34,430 bases of DNA from an uncultured Clostridia bacterium (GTDB taxonomy: Bacteria; Bacillota; Clostridia; TANB77; CAG-508): contig CAKOYQ010000015.1 in the NCBI GenBank assembly GCA_934130935.1, forward strand, positions 1-34,430, in the 5' to 3' direction. The notes beneath the pieces were generated by a model, which ran no database searches, was not told the DNA's origin, and was given only the letters and a program-made list of their open reading frames with translations. This document shows, piece by piece, positions 8,325-16,741 of this stretch. The position numbers were made by a program, and so were the translations under genes. How positions within the stretch are numbered: position 1 is the first letter of the stretch; each line of letters begins with the position of its first letter.

Positions 8325-8340
8325 AATTCTATTGTATGAT
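8312..8340 (+). promoter_or_regulatory. Sigma-A promoter embedded in the terminator
   Basis: TTGCTA (8312-8317), spacer of 17, TATGAT (8335-8340), in front of the gene at 8358. Confidence 0.6.
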
Positions 8341-8357
8341 ATATAGGTAGAAAATAT

Positions 8358-8789
8358 ATGAACCAAGTGAAAGGAATGAAAAAGGGTATGAAAAAAATAG
8401 TTGCAATAGTAATGTTACTGATGACAATAGTAATATTTGGATGTAGCCATGTATATGCGACTGAAAATATAATAGATGGACCAAATGAGAGTAAATTAAT
8501 AAAAATAAAAGAAAATACAGCGAAATCACTAGAAGATTATAAACAAAAATACGGTTCAGATGCGTATGGATTAACAGCATTTATATTAAACTTAGTAAGA
8601 ATATACAGTATACCACTAGGTTTTCTAGGAATTGCAATAAGTGCAATGTATCAATATGTAATAGGAATACGAAAATTAGATACACAGGAAAAAGGATTAG
8701 TAACAATGATATCAATTATAACGATATTAGTAATATGCCAAATTCTACCACTTGCATTTGCAATTGTTGTAAAGTTTGGAAGGGGGTAA
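8358..8789 (+). CDS. Small membrane protein, VirB2/TrbC-like
   Basis: Up to 143 residues. A signal peptide or first membrane segment (about 10-33; KKIVAIVMLLMTIVIFGC) is followed by a polar stretch, then two membrane helices (about 73-100 and 112-138) joined by a short basic loop (IRKLDTQEKG). Signal peptide plus two helices with a basic turn is the plan of VirB2/TrbC pilins, but no diagnostic residues prove it. The start is uncertain: ATG 8358, 8376 and 8388 are all in frame. It ends 3 bases before the TadZ-like gene, so the two are surely co-expressed. Confidence 0.6.
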   Translation: MNQVKGMKKGMKKIVAIVMLLMTIVIFGCSHVYATENIIDGPNESKLIKIKENTAKSLEDYKQKYGSDAYGLTAFILNLVRIYSIPLGFLGIAISAMYQYVIGIRKLDTQEKGLVTMISIITILVICQILPLAFAIVVKFGRG

Positions 8790-8792
8790 CAA

Positions 8793-11084
8793 ATGAAAGT
8801 TTTATTTGCAGTAAGTAATGAGAATACATCACAGGCTATTATTAAAAAATATCAAACAGAATATAAAAGAATAATATCGTATAAAAATGTTTATTACTTT
8901 AATGCAATATTAAAAGAATTACAGAGAGATAAAACATATGATAGAATAGTAATAAGCGAGGATTTAGAACAATATGTAAATACAGATTATGAACAGATGG
9001 ATAAATTCTTATTTGACAGGCTAGATAGTATTAGTGATGAAGCATCAAACCTAAAAGGAGAAGATATACCAATAATTTTAATTTGTACAGAAAGAAGAAA
9101 CAAATCAGAACCTATATTGGTAAAACTATTTGGAATAGGAATTTATAATGCTATATTAGGGAATGATAGAAGTGCAAGTGAAGTATGTAAGTTAATAAAT
9201 AGGCCTCGTTCAAAAAAAGAGGCTAAAATTTATTATAGGATAGATGCTGAAGATGTAACATATGAAAAAGATGATGAAAATGATGTGAGTGAATTAGAGA
9301 TACAGAATATATTAGCACACTATAAAAGAATTGGAAATGATGAAGAAAAATATGTTGAGAGCTTTGATAGTATAGCAAGTCAGTACAATGATATACAACT
9401 TAAAGTAATCAGTAAATGTTTACCATTAAATGTTAGAGCTGTGCTTGAAGAAAAGTCACCTAAGTATCAACAAGTAAACTCATATACTAATAAAATATCT
9501 GATAAAGTACGAGTTGAGAAGAAAAAAGAAAAAGCAGGAACAAGTGAAATATTATTAAAAAATAGTCGAACTAAAAAACCAAATGAACCAGTAGTAATTC
9601 CGTCTGCAATAGGCTTAAACAAAAAGAAAATTTTAACTAAACGAAATCAAGGAATGGAAGACAATATACAACAAAATTCAAAATTAGCTAAACAGGAAAG
9701 TTTTGAAGATTTATATGAAACATCTCAAGACATTGGAACCGAAGGAATACAACAAGTAGAAGAGGTTGTTCAACCTGTAAAACGAGGAAGGGGACGACCA
9801 AGAAAGAACGCAATAGAGCCAGCACCAGTTGTAGAACAGCCTAAAAGAAAAAGAGGAAGGCCTAAAAAGGTTGTAGAAGACCAAGAAAAACAAGAAGAGG
9901 TATTGGAGCCGGATACAACATTACCAGGATTTGAAAATAACGAGGATGAAACAATATTACCGGGATTTGAAGATAATGAAGAAGAAACAACATTGCCAGG
10001 CTTTGAGGACGAAGAGGAAGAAACAACATTACCTGGATTTGAGGATGATGAAGACGAAACAATATTGCCTGGATTCGAAGAAAATAAAATAGATAATCAA
10101 TATAAAAATGTTTTAAATAATTTGCGAAAAGAAAATGAACAAGACAAACAACATGATGAAGAAAATTTATCGGAAGAGGAGAAAATAGATTATCCGGAAT
10201 TAGACATAGACAATATAATGCAACAAAATCAACAGTTAGCAGCATTTGTAGGAACAAGTAAAAATGGAACATCATTTTTAGTAAATAATGTTGCTGAAAT
10301 ATTATCAATGAATGGAATAGATACAGCAATATTAGATTTAACTCAAAATAGAAATTCATATTATATATATACAAAAAATGAAGAAGAATTAAGAAATCAG
10401 TCAAATTATATAATGAAAAACTTGAAAATTGGTAAAGCTAATGGAATACAAGAACATAAGAATTTAACAATTTATACATCACCATTTGAAAATGATGAAA
10501 ACATAGAAGCAGTTGAGCCGATTATTGAAACATTATTAAAAATGCATACAGTAGTATTAATGGATTGTGATTTTTCTACTCCAATGAGATATTTTAAATA
10601 TGCAAAAGAGATATATTTAGTACAATCAATGGATATATTAACAATACAACCACTCACAGCCTTTTTAAGACAATTAAGTGATAAAGGAATGTTTGATGAA
10701 ACAAAAGCTAGAGTAGTATTAAATAAATTTATAAAAACAAAAGAAATTAGTGAAGAAATATTAATAGGAGGAATTTCGATATACAATGATGCTGCTATGA
10801 CAGTTAGAAAAGAACTATTTAATCGAAGAACGGTACGACATATAGCAATACCATTTGATTTAAAATCATATCTAAGATATTTGGATGGATTAGTAACATG
10901 TGACATATCTTTGAAAGGATATTCAAAAGAATTTTTGCAAAGTATGCAAATGTTAGCTAGTATGGTATATAGAATTGGAAAAAAAGGTGCAAAATATGCA
11001 CCACCATCAATAAAGAATAACAGTAATAATAGTTTTTCGCCAAGAATGAATAGTACATTAAATCAAATGAAACGAAATTATTAG
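8793..11084 (+). CDS. TadZ/CpaE-like ATPase homologue with AT-hooks and LPGFE repeats
   Basis: 763 residues, unusually long for TadZ/CpaE. About 1-145 resembles the receiver-like N-domain of these proteins. The middle (about 150-470) is low-complexity: two AT-hook-like motifs (GRGRP at 332-336, RGRPKK at 354-359), then five 12-residue acidic repeats around LPGFE (about 375-431). The C-terminal 280 residues match the MinD/ParA fold: strand AAFVGTS, a deviant P-loop GTSKNGTS from Gly487 lacking the usual GKT, VVLMDCDFSTP with Asp591 and Asp593, and later a NKF segment. ATP binding may be weak or lost. TadZ proteins place pilus machines at cell sites; that role here is inference. Confidence 0.7.
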   Translation: MKVLFAVSNENTSQAIIKKYQTEYKRIISYKNVYYFNAILKELQRDKTYDRIVISEDLEQYVNTDYEQMDKFLFDRLDSISDEASNLKGEDIPIILICTERRNKSEPILVKLFGIGIYNAILGNDRSASEVCKLINRPRSKKEAKIYYRIDAEDVTYEKDDENDVSELEIQNILAHYKRIGNDEEKYVESFDSIASQYNDIQLKVISKCLPLNVRAVLEEKSPKYQQVNSYTNKISDKVRVEKKKEKAGTSEILLKNSRTKKPNEPVVIPSAIGLNKKKILTKRNQGMEDNIQQNSKLAKQESFEDLYETSQDIGTEGIQQVEEVVQPVKRGRGRPRKNAIEPAPVVEQPKRKRGRPKKVVEDQEKQEEVLEPDTTLPGFENNEDETILPGFEDNEEETTLPGFEDEEEETTLPGFEDDEDETILPGFEENKIDNQYKNVLNNLRKENEQDKQHDEENLSEEEKIDYPELDIDNIMQQNQQLAAFVGTSKNGTSFLVNNVAEILSMNGIDTAILDLTQNRNSYYIYTKNEEELRNQSNYIMKNLKIGKANGIQEHKNLTIYTSPFENDENIEAVEPIIETLLKMHTVVLMDCDFSTPMRYFKYAKEIYLVQSMDILTIQPLTAFLRQLSDKGMFDETKARVVLNKFIKTKEISEEILIGGISIYNDAAMTVRKELFNRRTVRHIAIPFDLKSYLRYLDGLVTCDISLKGYSKEFLQSMQMLASMVYRIGKKGAKYAPPSIKNNSNNSFSPRMNSTLNQMKRNY
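9915..10085 (+). repeat. Five tandem 36-bp coding repeats (TxLPGFE)
   Basis: LPGFE codons recur at 9921, 9957, 9993, 10029 and 10065, an exact 36-base period within the TadZ-like gene. Synonymous changes differ between copies while TxLPGFE is kept and the acidic tails vary, so the peptide is under selection. Confidence 0.9.
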
Positions 11085-11102
11085 TATTGGAGGGGAAAGA
11101 GG

Positions 11103-12242
11103 TTGATATTTATAGTCGTAATATTAGTTGCAATTATAATTGTATTACTAATTTATAATATAACAATACACAAAAAAATACAACAATTTAATAACTTGAG
11201 TAGGCAAGCTAATAATTTAAGGGTTTTGCAAGATTTTTTAAGCACAATAGGAGAATGTTCATCAGTTGATGAAAAGATACAAAAAATAAATGATATCTTA
11301 ATAGAAAAATACGAAATAAAATATTCAACAATAGTAGTATTTAATGGGGCAGAATATCAGGTTAAGGCATCAAATGTTGAACCTAAGCATTGGAATACAC
11401 TTAGTAAATTGCAAGAAGTTCCTATTTTCAAAGATAGTATAGCTACTGCAACACCTAAATATGTAACTGTAAATAGTGATACTGAGAGATTACCTTATCA
11501 AGAAATGGAATTTGGAAGAGCAAAATCTGCAATCTTTTTCCCAATATACATTGATAATGTATATATTGGATATTGGATAATAGAAAGCGGAGTATCACAC
11601 GATTTTGATAATATAGATACTACAATATTTGAAGTAGTAAAAGAAAATATAGTATCTGTATTAAAAACAGTAGTACATCAAAAAACTTTAGAAGCAATAG
11701 TAAGAAAAGACTTATTTACAGGACTATATTCAGAAGAATACTTATATGGAGAGGGCAAAAAAATAATAGACAAATATACAACATCTGCGGTGTGTATGTT
11801 TAGAATAACAAATTTGGAAGCAATAAATGACACATATTCAAGAAAGTTAGGAAATCAAGTAATAATTGATGTCAGTGAATTTGTTGGAGATAATATATCA
11901 AATGATTATATATTTATAAGATATATGGGACCTAAATTTGTAATAGTGTTTTCAGGAGTAGATATAGAATCTGTAACAACGTTTGTAACAGATATGAAAA
12001 ATGGAGCAGAAAATTTAGAAATATCATTACCAGTAAATAAAGATGTAGAAGAAGTAGAAATTGAAGCAGTTGATAGAAAAAAGAAAAAGAAAAAAGAAGA
12101 AAAACCACAGATAGTAAAAGCTAAACTTAATTTTGTGTTAACGACATATTATAAAGGAACAGGAATGGAAGAAGTATTAAAGAAGTTAGAACAATATATA
12201 GATAATGCTGACAAAAATGAAAATGATATTACATTTATTTAG
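11103..12242 (+). CDS. Membrane GAF protein with degenerate GGDEF domain
   Basis: 379 residues. One N-terminal membrane helix (about 1-19), a GAF-type sensor (about 45-190; IKYSTIVVFNG, SAIFFPIYIDNVYIGYWIIE) and a GGDEF-like domain (from about 200; RKDLFTGLYSEEYLY). The active-site loop reads YMGPKF instead of GG[DE]EF, so diguanylate cyclase activity is not expected. A lysine-rich insert (RKKKKKKEE, near 325) interrupts the second domain. It starts at TTG 11103 with GGAGGGG at 11089-11095, 18 bases after the TadZ-like gene. Likely a signal-binding partner of that module. Confidence 0.75.
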   Translation: MIFIVVILVAIIIVLLIYNITIHKKIQQFNNLSRQANNLRVLQDFLSTIGECSSVDEKIQKINDILIEKYEIKYSTIVVFNGAEYQVKASNVEPKHWNTLSKLQEVPIFKDSIATATPKYVTVNSDTERLPYQEMEFGRAKSAIFFPIYIDNVYIGYWIIESGVSHDFDNIDTTIFEVVKENIVSVLKTVVHQKTLEAIVRKDLFTGLYSEEYLYGEGKKIIDKYTTSAVCMFRITNLEAINDTYSRKLGNQVIIDVSEFVGDNISNDYIFIRYMGPKFVIVFSGVDIESVTTFVTDMKNGAENLEISLPVNKDVEEVEIEAVDRKKKKKKEEKPQIVKAKLNFVLTTYYKGTGMEEVLKKLEQYIDNADKNENDITFI

Positions 12243-12268
12243 TTAAAACAAAAGGAGGCAAGGTAATT

Positions 12269-12523
12269 ATGGAATTTGATAAAACAATGAGTTTCAATTT
12301 TGAAAAAGAGAAAAATACAAAAACAAAAGAAATTTTAAAAGAAGTTTATGAAGCATTAGTCGAAAAAGGATATAATCCTATAAATCAAATAGTAGGATAT
12401 ATACTATCAGGAGATCCAACATATATAACAAGCCATAAAAATGCAAGAAATAAAATAAGACAAATTGAAAGAGATGAATTACTAGAAAGTATGGTTAAAG
12501 ATTATATTGGACTTAAAGAATAG
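12269..12523 (+). CDS. ireB: IreB-family regulatory phosphoprotein (DUF965)
   Basis: 84 residues, full length. The TMSFNF start, EVYEALVEKGYNPINQIVGYILSGDPTYIT core and HKNARNKIRQIERDELLE end are diagnostic of IreB. In enterococci IreB is a substrate of the PASTA kinase IreK and dampens cephalosporin resistance; the N-terminal Thr6 is the likely phosphosite here by analogy. AAAGGAGG precedes ATG 12269. The IreB-ruvX-DUF1292 order is standard in Clostridia; the usual upstream alaS is not present. Confidence 0.92.
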   Translation: MEFDKTMSFNFEKEKNTKTKEILKEVYEALVEKGYNPINQIVGYILSGDPTYITSHKNARNKIRQIERDELLESMVKDYIGLKE

Positions 12524-12531
12524 AGGTAATT

Positions 12532-12951
12532 ATGCGAATACTTGGAATAGACTATGGAGATGCAAGAACAGGAATTGCAATAACAGATCCGTTAAATATA
12601 ACAGTACAAGGATTAGAAACGATTCATAATAATGGATCTGATAAAATAATTTTAAAAAGACTTGATGAAATATTAAAACAATATGAAATAGATACATTTG
12701 TAATAGGAAAACCAATAAACATGGATGGAACTTCATCAAAAAGAACAGAGATAACTGAAAAATTTATACATAAATTAAAATGTAAATATAATAAAATAAA
12801 AATCGAAGTAGTAGATGAAAGACTTACAACTGTTGCAGCTCATAAAACAATGAACTTCTTAGATGTAGATAAGAATAAAAAAAGAAATATAGTAGATACT
12901 ATATCTGCAGTATATATTTTAGAAACATATTTAAATAAAATAAAAAATTAG
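12532..12951 (+). CDS. ruvX: RuvX/YqgF, putative pre-16S rRNA nuclease
   Basis: 139 residues of the YqgF RNase H-like family. Motifs in order: RILGIDYGDARTGIA with the catalytic Asp6, a TFVIGKP strand with NMDGT, and VVDERLTTVAA. The family trims pre-16S rRNA 5' ends and was also proposed as a Holliday junction resolvase. It begins 8 bases after ireB, with AGAGGT as ribosome binding site, in one operon. Confidence 0.95.
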   Translation: MRILGIDYGDARTGIAITDPLNITVQGLETIHNNGSDKIILKRLDEILKQYEIDTFVIGKPINMDGTSSKRTEITEKFIHKLKCKYNKIKIEVVDERLTTVAAHKTMNFLDVDKNKKRNIVDTISAVYILETYLNKIKN

Positions 12952-12980
12952 TTGTCAAAATAAAAAAAATAGTGTATTAT
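12952..12980 (+). promoter_or_regulatory. Sigma-A promoter for the DUF1292 gene
   Basis: TTGTCA (12952-12957), spacer of 17, TATTAT (12975-12980). The -35 hexamer begins just after the ruvX stop codon. Confidence 0.7.
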
Positions 12981-13013
12981 ATAAGTGAAAATTAAATTTG
13001 AAAGGAGTAAATA

Positions 13014-13313
13014 ATGGAAGACGAAGAATTAGATAATATAATAGTTTTAAATGATGAACAAGGAAATGAGGTACAATTTGAATTTTTAGATTTAGTAGAA
13101 CTAGATAATGAAGAATATGTAGTATTATTACCTGTAACTGATGAAGGAGAAGAAGATGAAGGAGAGGTTGTAATATTAAAATTAGAAGACACAGATGAAG
13201 ATTCTGAAGGAGAATCATATGTTGGTGTTGAAGATGAAGAAATATTAAATCAAGTATTTTCAATTTTTAAAGAAAAATATAAAGATGAATTTAATTTTGT
13301 AGATGAAGACTAA
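13014..13313 (+). CDS. DUF1292 protein
   Basis: 99 residues, very acidic. The pattern NIIVLNDEQGNEVQFEFLDLVELDNEEYVVLLPV, then VVILKLE and a QVFSIFKEKYKDEF end is the DUF1292 (YrzB-like) family. Function unknown. It has AAAGGAG before ATG 13014 and its own promoter, and follows ruvX as in most Clostridia. Confidence 0.92.
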   Translation: MEDEELDNIIVLNDEQGNEVQFEFLDLVELDNEEYVVLLPVTDEGEEDEGEVVILKLEDTDEDSEGESYVGVEDEEILNQVFSIFKEKYKDEFNFVDED

Positions 13314-13361
13314 AAAGTGTTGGGGGTGGAAATTGGATTTCTACAAGCCCCAACTTTTTTG
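13312..13361 (+). terminator. Intrinsic terminator
   Basis: AAAAG, a 2-base bulge and TTGGGG pair with CCCCAACTTTTTT around a 20-base loop, followed by Ts. It ends the ireB-ruvX-DUF1292 group. Confidence 0.8.
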
Positions 13362-13383
13362 TTAAAGGGAAGGAGAGTATCTT

Positions 13384-13875
13384 ATGACAAATTTTTCAAC
13401 ATGGTTAATTGCAATATTCATGATTATGTTTTGGGTATTTAGAGCAGTAGTAGCATTATGCACACAATATTCTATTGATTTATTAGGAATAGTAGCATAT
13501 GATTTTAATATTGAAGTAATAATAGCTTTTGCAACAATAATTTGCATTGTGCTAGTTGTAAAAAGAAAGATGTTGGGTTCATTACTTTATTTGGTAATAT
13601 ATGGTGCATACTTTGGAGAACATTTAGTTGCAAATTTAATACAATTTTTCCAAGGAAAAGCAACACTAACAGTAGACTTAAGTATGAATTTATTGTCAGA
13701 TGCTGTGGCTATTATACTTGCTTTATTTTCTGTAATGGACATGTTGGTTGACAGAGGAAGAAAAATAAATCCTATAGATAAAAAAACGGATTGGTATTTC
13801 AAAAATGAGAAGTATGATGAAGAACTAAAAGCAAGAGACCAAAGAGAAGATAAAAATGAATATAAATTTTTCTAA
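13384..13875 (+). CDS. Four-helix integral membrane protein, unknown
   Basis: 163 residues. Four hydrophobic stretches at about 6-27, 40-60, 65-85 and 98-120 are followed by a charged cytoplasmic tail rich in Asp, Glu and Lys (DWYFKNEKYDEELKARDQRED). AAGGAGAG precedes ATG 13384. I do not recognise the family. It lies between the DUF1292 terminator and the surface-protein gene without an obvious promoter. Confidence 0.7.
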   Translation: MTNFSTWLIAIFMIMFWVFRAVVALCTQYSIDLLGIVAYDFNIEVIIAFATIICIVLVVKRKMLGSLLYLVIYGAYFGEHLVANLIQFFQGKATLTVDLSMNLLSDAVAIILALFSVMDMLVDRGRKINPIDKKTDWYFKNEKYDEELKARDQREDKNEYKFF

Positions 13876-13926
13876 TAATAATTATATACAAAAATTTAAA
13901 TGTATTAAAAAGGGGAGTTTCTAAAG

Positions 13927-15503
13927 ATGAAAATGAAAAAAATTTTATTTTTGATGATGATGCTGTTATTGACATTATCAATAATGATGGTATTACCTAA
14001 TAAAGTGTTTGCCAATGAAATGAGTGATGAGTATAAAAAACTTTTAAATGAAGATGGAAAATTGGTTATAGATTCAATAAAACCAAGTAATGAAGATGAA
14101 TTTATTTCGGTGTTTGAATTGTTAGTATTAAAAGATGGAATGAGCTATTCTAATATAGCCAATGATTTTTCTTCTTGTGATTTAACGTTTAATAATGAAA
14201 CTCACACTGTAGAAATAGCCTATAATTATAATAAAAATATTAAAGTAAATTAAATGGGTTAGTTAAAAATTTTCCTAGTAATGTAAGTTATTTTAAAGTT
14301 CAGGATATGGAATTAATTAATTACTGGGCTAATACAACAAAGGACGGTGAAGACACATTTACATATTATTCTGGAGAACTTAAATCTTATTTAAACAATT
14401 ATAATGTTTCTTTTCAAGTTGATAATAGAGCTGGTATGGATGGGTATTTATTAACAGAAAGAATAGGAATATTTCTTGTTAAATATAATGGAATTACATA
14501 TTATATGAATAGCACACTTGGAGCTAGAGGAGAACATATTATTTATGTACCAACAACTACAGGAGATTCAAAAGAGGAATTAATGGCTGCTGCTCAAAAG
14601 AGAATTGATGAATATATTGGAAAAGATAAGATGAAATTATCTTATAGTGGAACCGCATATGATATTTGGTTACAACAAGAATATGAAGAGACTAGAGATA
14701 TGTGGAAAGAAGCAGATCCCAATATGACATTTGAACAATGGAAAGATTATGGAAATGTATTCATCCCTACTTATAACAATTTTGAAGAAGCCATAAATAT
14801 AAAAGGTGTAACTGAAGCAGATAGTGTTTTTAGCATTACAGTTGGAGGAAAAAAACATTTTATTATTGTAAAGAAAGATAATTCTAAAATGATTACGCCA
14901 TCTTATAGAACTACAGATATAGAAACAGATGTAATGATTAGTTCATCAGATTCTGCTATTCCATTAGATACTAATATACAAGCAAAACAATTAACAAATG
15001 GTTCAGAATATAATAAGATAATAAAATTATTAAATGTAAAAGAAAGTGCAATGTTTGACTTAAAATTATATTCTAGTTCATTGGAGAATTATGTTACAAA
15101 AACAGATGAGGGAATATTTGAAGTAAAGATTCCTGTCCCTGATAACTTAAAGGACAAAGAACTTGTTGTATATTATACAGACGATTCAGGAAAAACAGAA
15201 ACATTTGAAGTTGAAGTAAAAGATGGTTATGCAATATTTAAAACAAAACATTTTAGTATTTATACTCTAGCAGAAATCGTATTAGAAGAAAATAACGATG
15301 GAGGCAATGACGAAAACACAACAAATAACAGCAATGATAAAAGTGACAGTACAGACAATAACAACTTAAATAGTGTAAATAATGTAAATAATCCAAAAAC
15401 AGGGGATAATATTATTATAACTGAATTAATTTTTATAATAGCAACAGCAGGATTAATAATAATAAAACGAATCAATAAAACAGAAATAAATAATAAATTA
15501 TAA
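13927..15503 (+). pseudogene. NPKTG-anchored surface protein gene, frameshifted
   Basis: Two frames make one protein of about 525 residues. The first (13927-14253) has a clear signal peptide (KKILFLMMMLLLTLSIMMV, VFANE). Family-like text then resumes in another frame (LNGLVKNFPSNVSYFKV) before ATG 14307 and runs to 15503. The end holds an Asn-rich spacer, the sorting signal NPKTGD near 15390, a hydrophobic helix and a basic tail (IIKRINK). One missing base near 14245-14252, in an A-rich stretch, explains the break. The extracellular part is unrecognised. Without repair, the 14307 product lacks a signal peptide and could not reach the wall. Confidence 0.8.
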
Positions 15504-15510
15504 TAAATAG

Positions 15511-15540
15511 GGTGGATAACGTTGAAGTTATCTGCCTTTT
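15511..15540 (+). terminator. Intrinsic terminator
   Basis: GGTGGATAAC (15511-15520) pairs with GTTATCTGCC (15527-15536), with two wobble pairs, loop GTTGAA, then TTTTATT. Confidence 0.75.
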
Positions 15541-15550
15541 ATTGTATAAT
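15522..15550 (+). promoter_or_regulatory. Sigma-A promoter overlapping the terminator
   Basis: TTGAAG (15522-15527, in the terminator loop), spacer of 17, perfect TATAAT (15545-15550). It would drive the GDSL remnant and rbgA. Confidence 0.6.
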
Positions 15551-15577
15551 TATAGCAAGAAATAGACAGTTGGTAAT

Positions 15578-15724
15578 ATGTCAGACATTAGTGTATTCGG
15601 TGATTCTGTTTTAAAAGGTGTAATATACGAAAATAATGTATATAAAGTATCAAAGAATAGATTTTCAAATATATGTGAAGACACATTTGGAATACCAATA
15701 GAATATATAATATATTTCATATAA
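15578..15724 (+). pseudogene. Truncated GDSL/SGNH hydrolase, N-terminal remnant
   Basis: A 48-residue frame whose start (ISVFGDSVLKGVIYEN, then RFSNICEDTFGI) matches the N-terminus of SGNH/GDSL esterases, including the block-I Gly-Asp-Ser. Family members run to about 200 residues, and nothing downstream continues the fold before rbgA begins, so the rest was deleted. No convincing ribosome binding site precedes ATG 15578. Confidence 0.65.
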
Positions 15725-15748
15725 AAATAAATAAAGGAAGTGAAAATA

Positions 15749-16669
15749 ATGAATAGTGAGAATAGTAATATGAATATTAACTGGTTCCCAGGACATATGG
15801 CTAAAACAAGAAGGCAAATAGCAGAAGATTTAAAGTTAGTAGATGTAGTTGTGGAGATTTTAGACGCAAGAATACCAATTTCAAGTCAAAATCCAGAGAT
15901 AAGAAAGATTGTAAATAACAAGAAAAAAATAGTTATACTAAATAAGTGTGATTTGTCAGATGAAGAGGATAATAAAAAATGGGTTGAATTTTTTATACAA
16001 CAATCAAGTAAGGCATTATTAGTTGATTCTAATACAGGAAAAGGAATAAATAATGTTATAAAGCAAATACAAGTGATAATGGCAGACGAAATGAAGAGTT
16101 ATGTGGACAAAGGGCGTAAAGGAAAGAAGATCAGAGTCATGATTGTAGGAATTCCTAATGTAGGGAAATCATCATTTATAAACAGAATAGCTAAAAGAAG
16201 TAAAGCAGAAGTGGCAAATAAGCCAGGGGTTACAAAAAAGAAGCAATGGATACACGTAAACGATGAAATTGAACTTATGGATACACCAGGTGTACTTTGG
16301 CCTAAATTTGAGAGTGAAGAGGTTGCATTGAATTTGGCTTTTACTGGGACTATAAAAGATAATATATTGGAGATTACAGAAATAGCATATCATTTGACCA
16401 AATTTTTATTAGAAAATTATAAATCTAATTTGATTGATAGATATTCGTTAGATGATAATATGGTTAATAATATTTTGAGACAAGAACAAGCTGAAAATCA
16501 GAATATATATGAGATTATGCAGTTAATTGGGAAGAAAAGAGGTGCTATAATATCTGGAGGAAGAGTTGATGATGAAAAGACTTCTAGGATTATTTTAGAT
16601 GATTTTAGAAGTGGAAAAATTGGAAGAATAACTTTGGAGAAAGTAAGACAGAAGAATGATAATAAATAG
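15749..16669 (+). CDS. rbgA: Ribosome biogenesis GTPase RbgA (YlqF)
   Basis: 306 residues. The N-terminal WFPGHMAKTRRQI motif and circularly permuted GTPase order are diagnostic: G4 NKCD (65-68) precedes G1 GIPNVGKSS (134-142) and G3 DTPG (178-181). The protein acts late in 50S subunit assembly. I chose ATG 15749 (AGGAAG eight bases upstream) over an in-frame GTG at 15740, which overlaps the ribosome binding site. The C-terminal ANTAR-like helical domain is present (RQEQAENQNIYEIMQLIGKKRG). Confidence 0.95.
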   Translation: MNSENSNMNINWFPGHMAKTRRQIAEDLKLVDVVVEILDARIPISSQNPEIRKIVNNKKKIVILNKCDLSDEEDNKKWVEFFIQQSSKALLVDSNTGKGINNVIKQIQVIMADEMKSYVDKGRKGKKIRVMIVGIPNVGKSSFINRIAKRSKAEVANKPGVTKKKQWIHVNDEIELMDTPGVLWPKFESEEVALNLAFTGTIKDNILEITEIAYHLTKFLLENYKSNLIDRYSLDDNMVNNILRQEQAENQNIYEIMQLIGKKRGAIISGGRVDDEKTSRIILDDFRSGKIGRITLEKVRQKNDNK

Positions 16670-16741
16670 TTTTGATATTGCCAATTTTTGGCAAATGTAT
16701 TATTATATATTGTAAATAAAAGAGGTAGATGTATATATTAT

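Noticed and set aside
9915..10085. 36-base periodic repeats resembling a CRISPR array
   Set aside because: The units are contiguous, lie in frame within a gene and have no unique spacers; they encode TxLPGFE repeats.
9862..10404. Long open frame on the minus strand antisense to the TadZ-like gene
   Set aside because: It mirrors the acidic repeat codons, has no ribosome binding site and gives a Leu/His-rich low-complexity product.
16678..16694. TTGCCAA-TTT-TTGGCAA hairpin after rbgA, considered as a third palindrome copy or a terminator
   Set aside because: It lacks the CCAC-GTGG core and no T-run follows.
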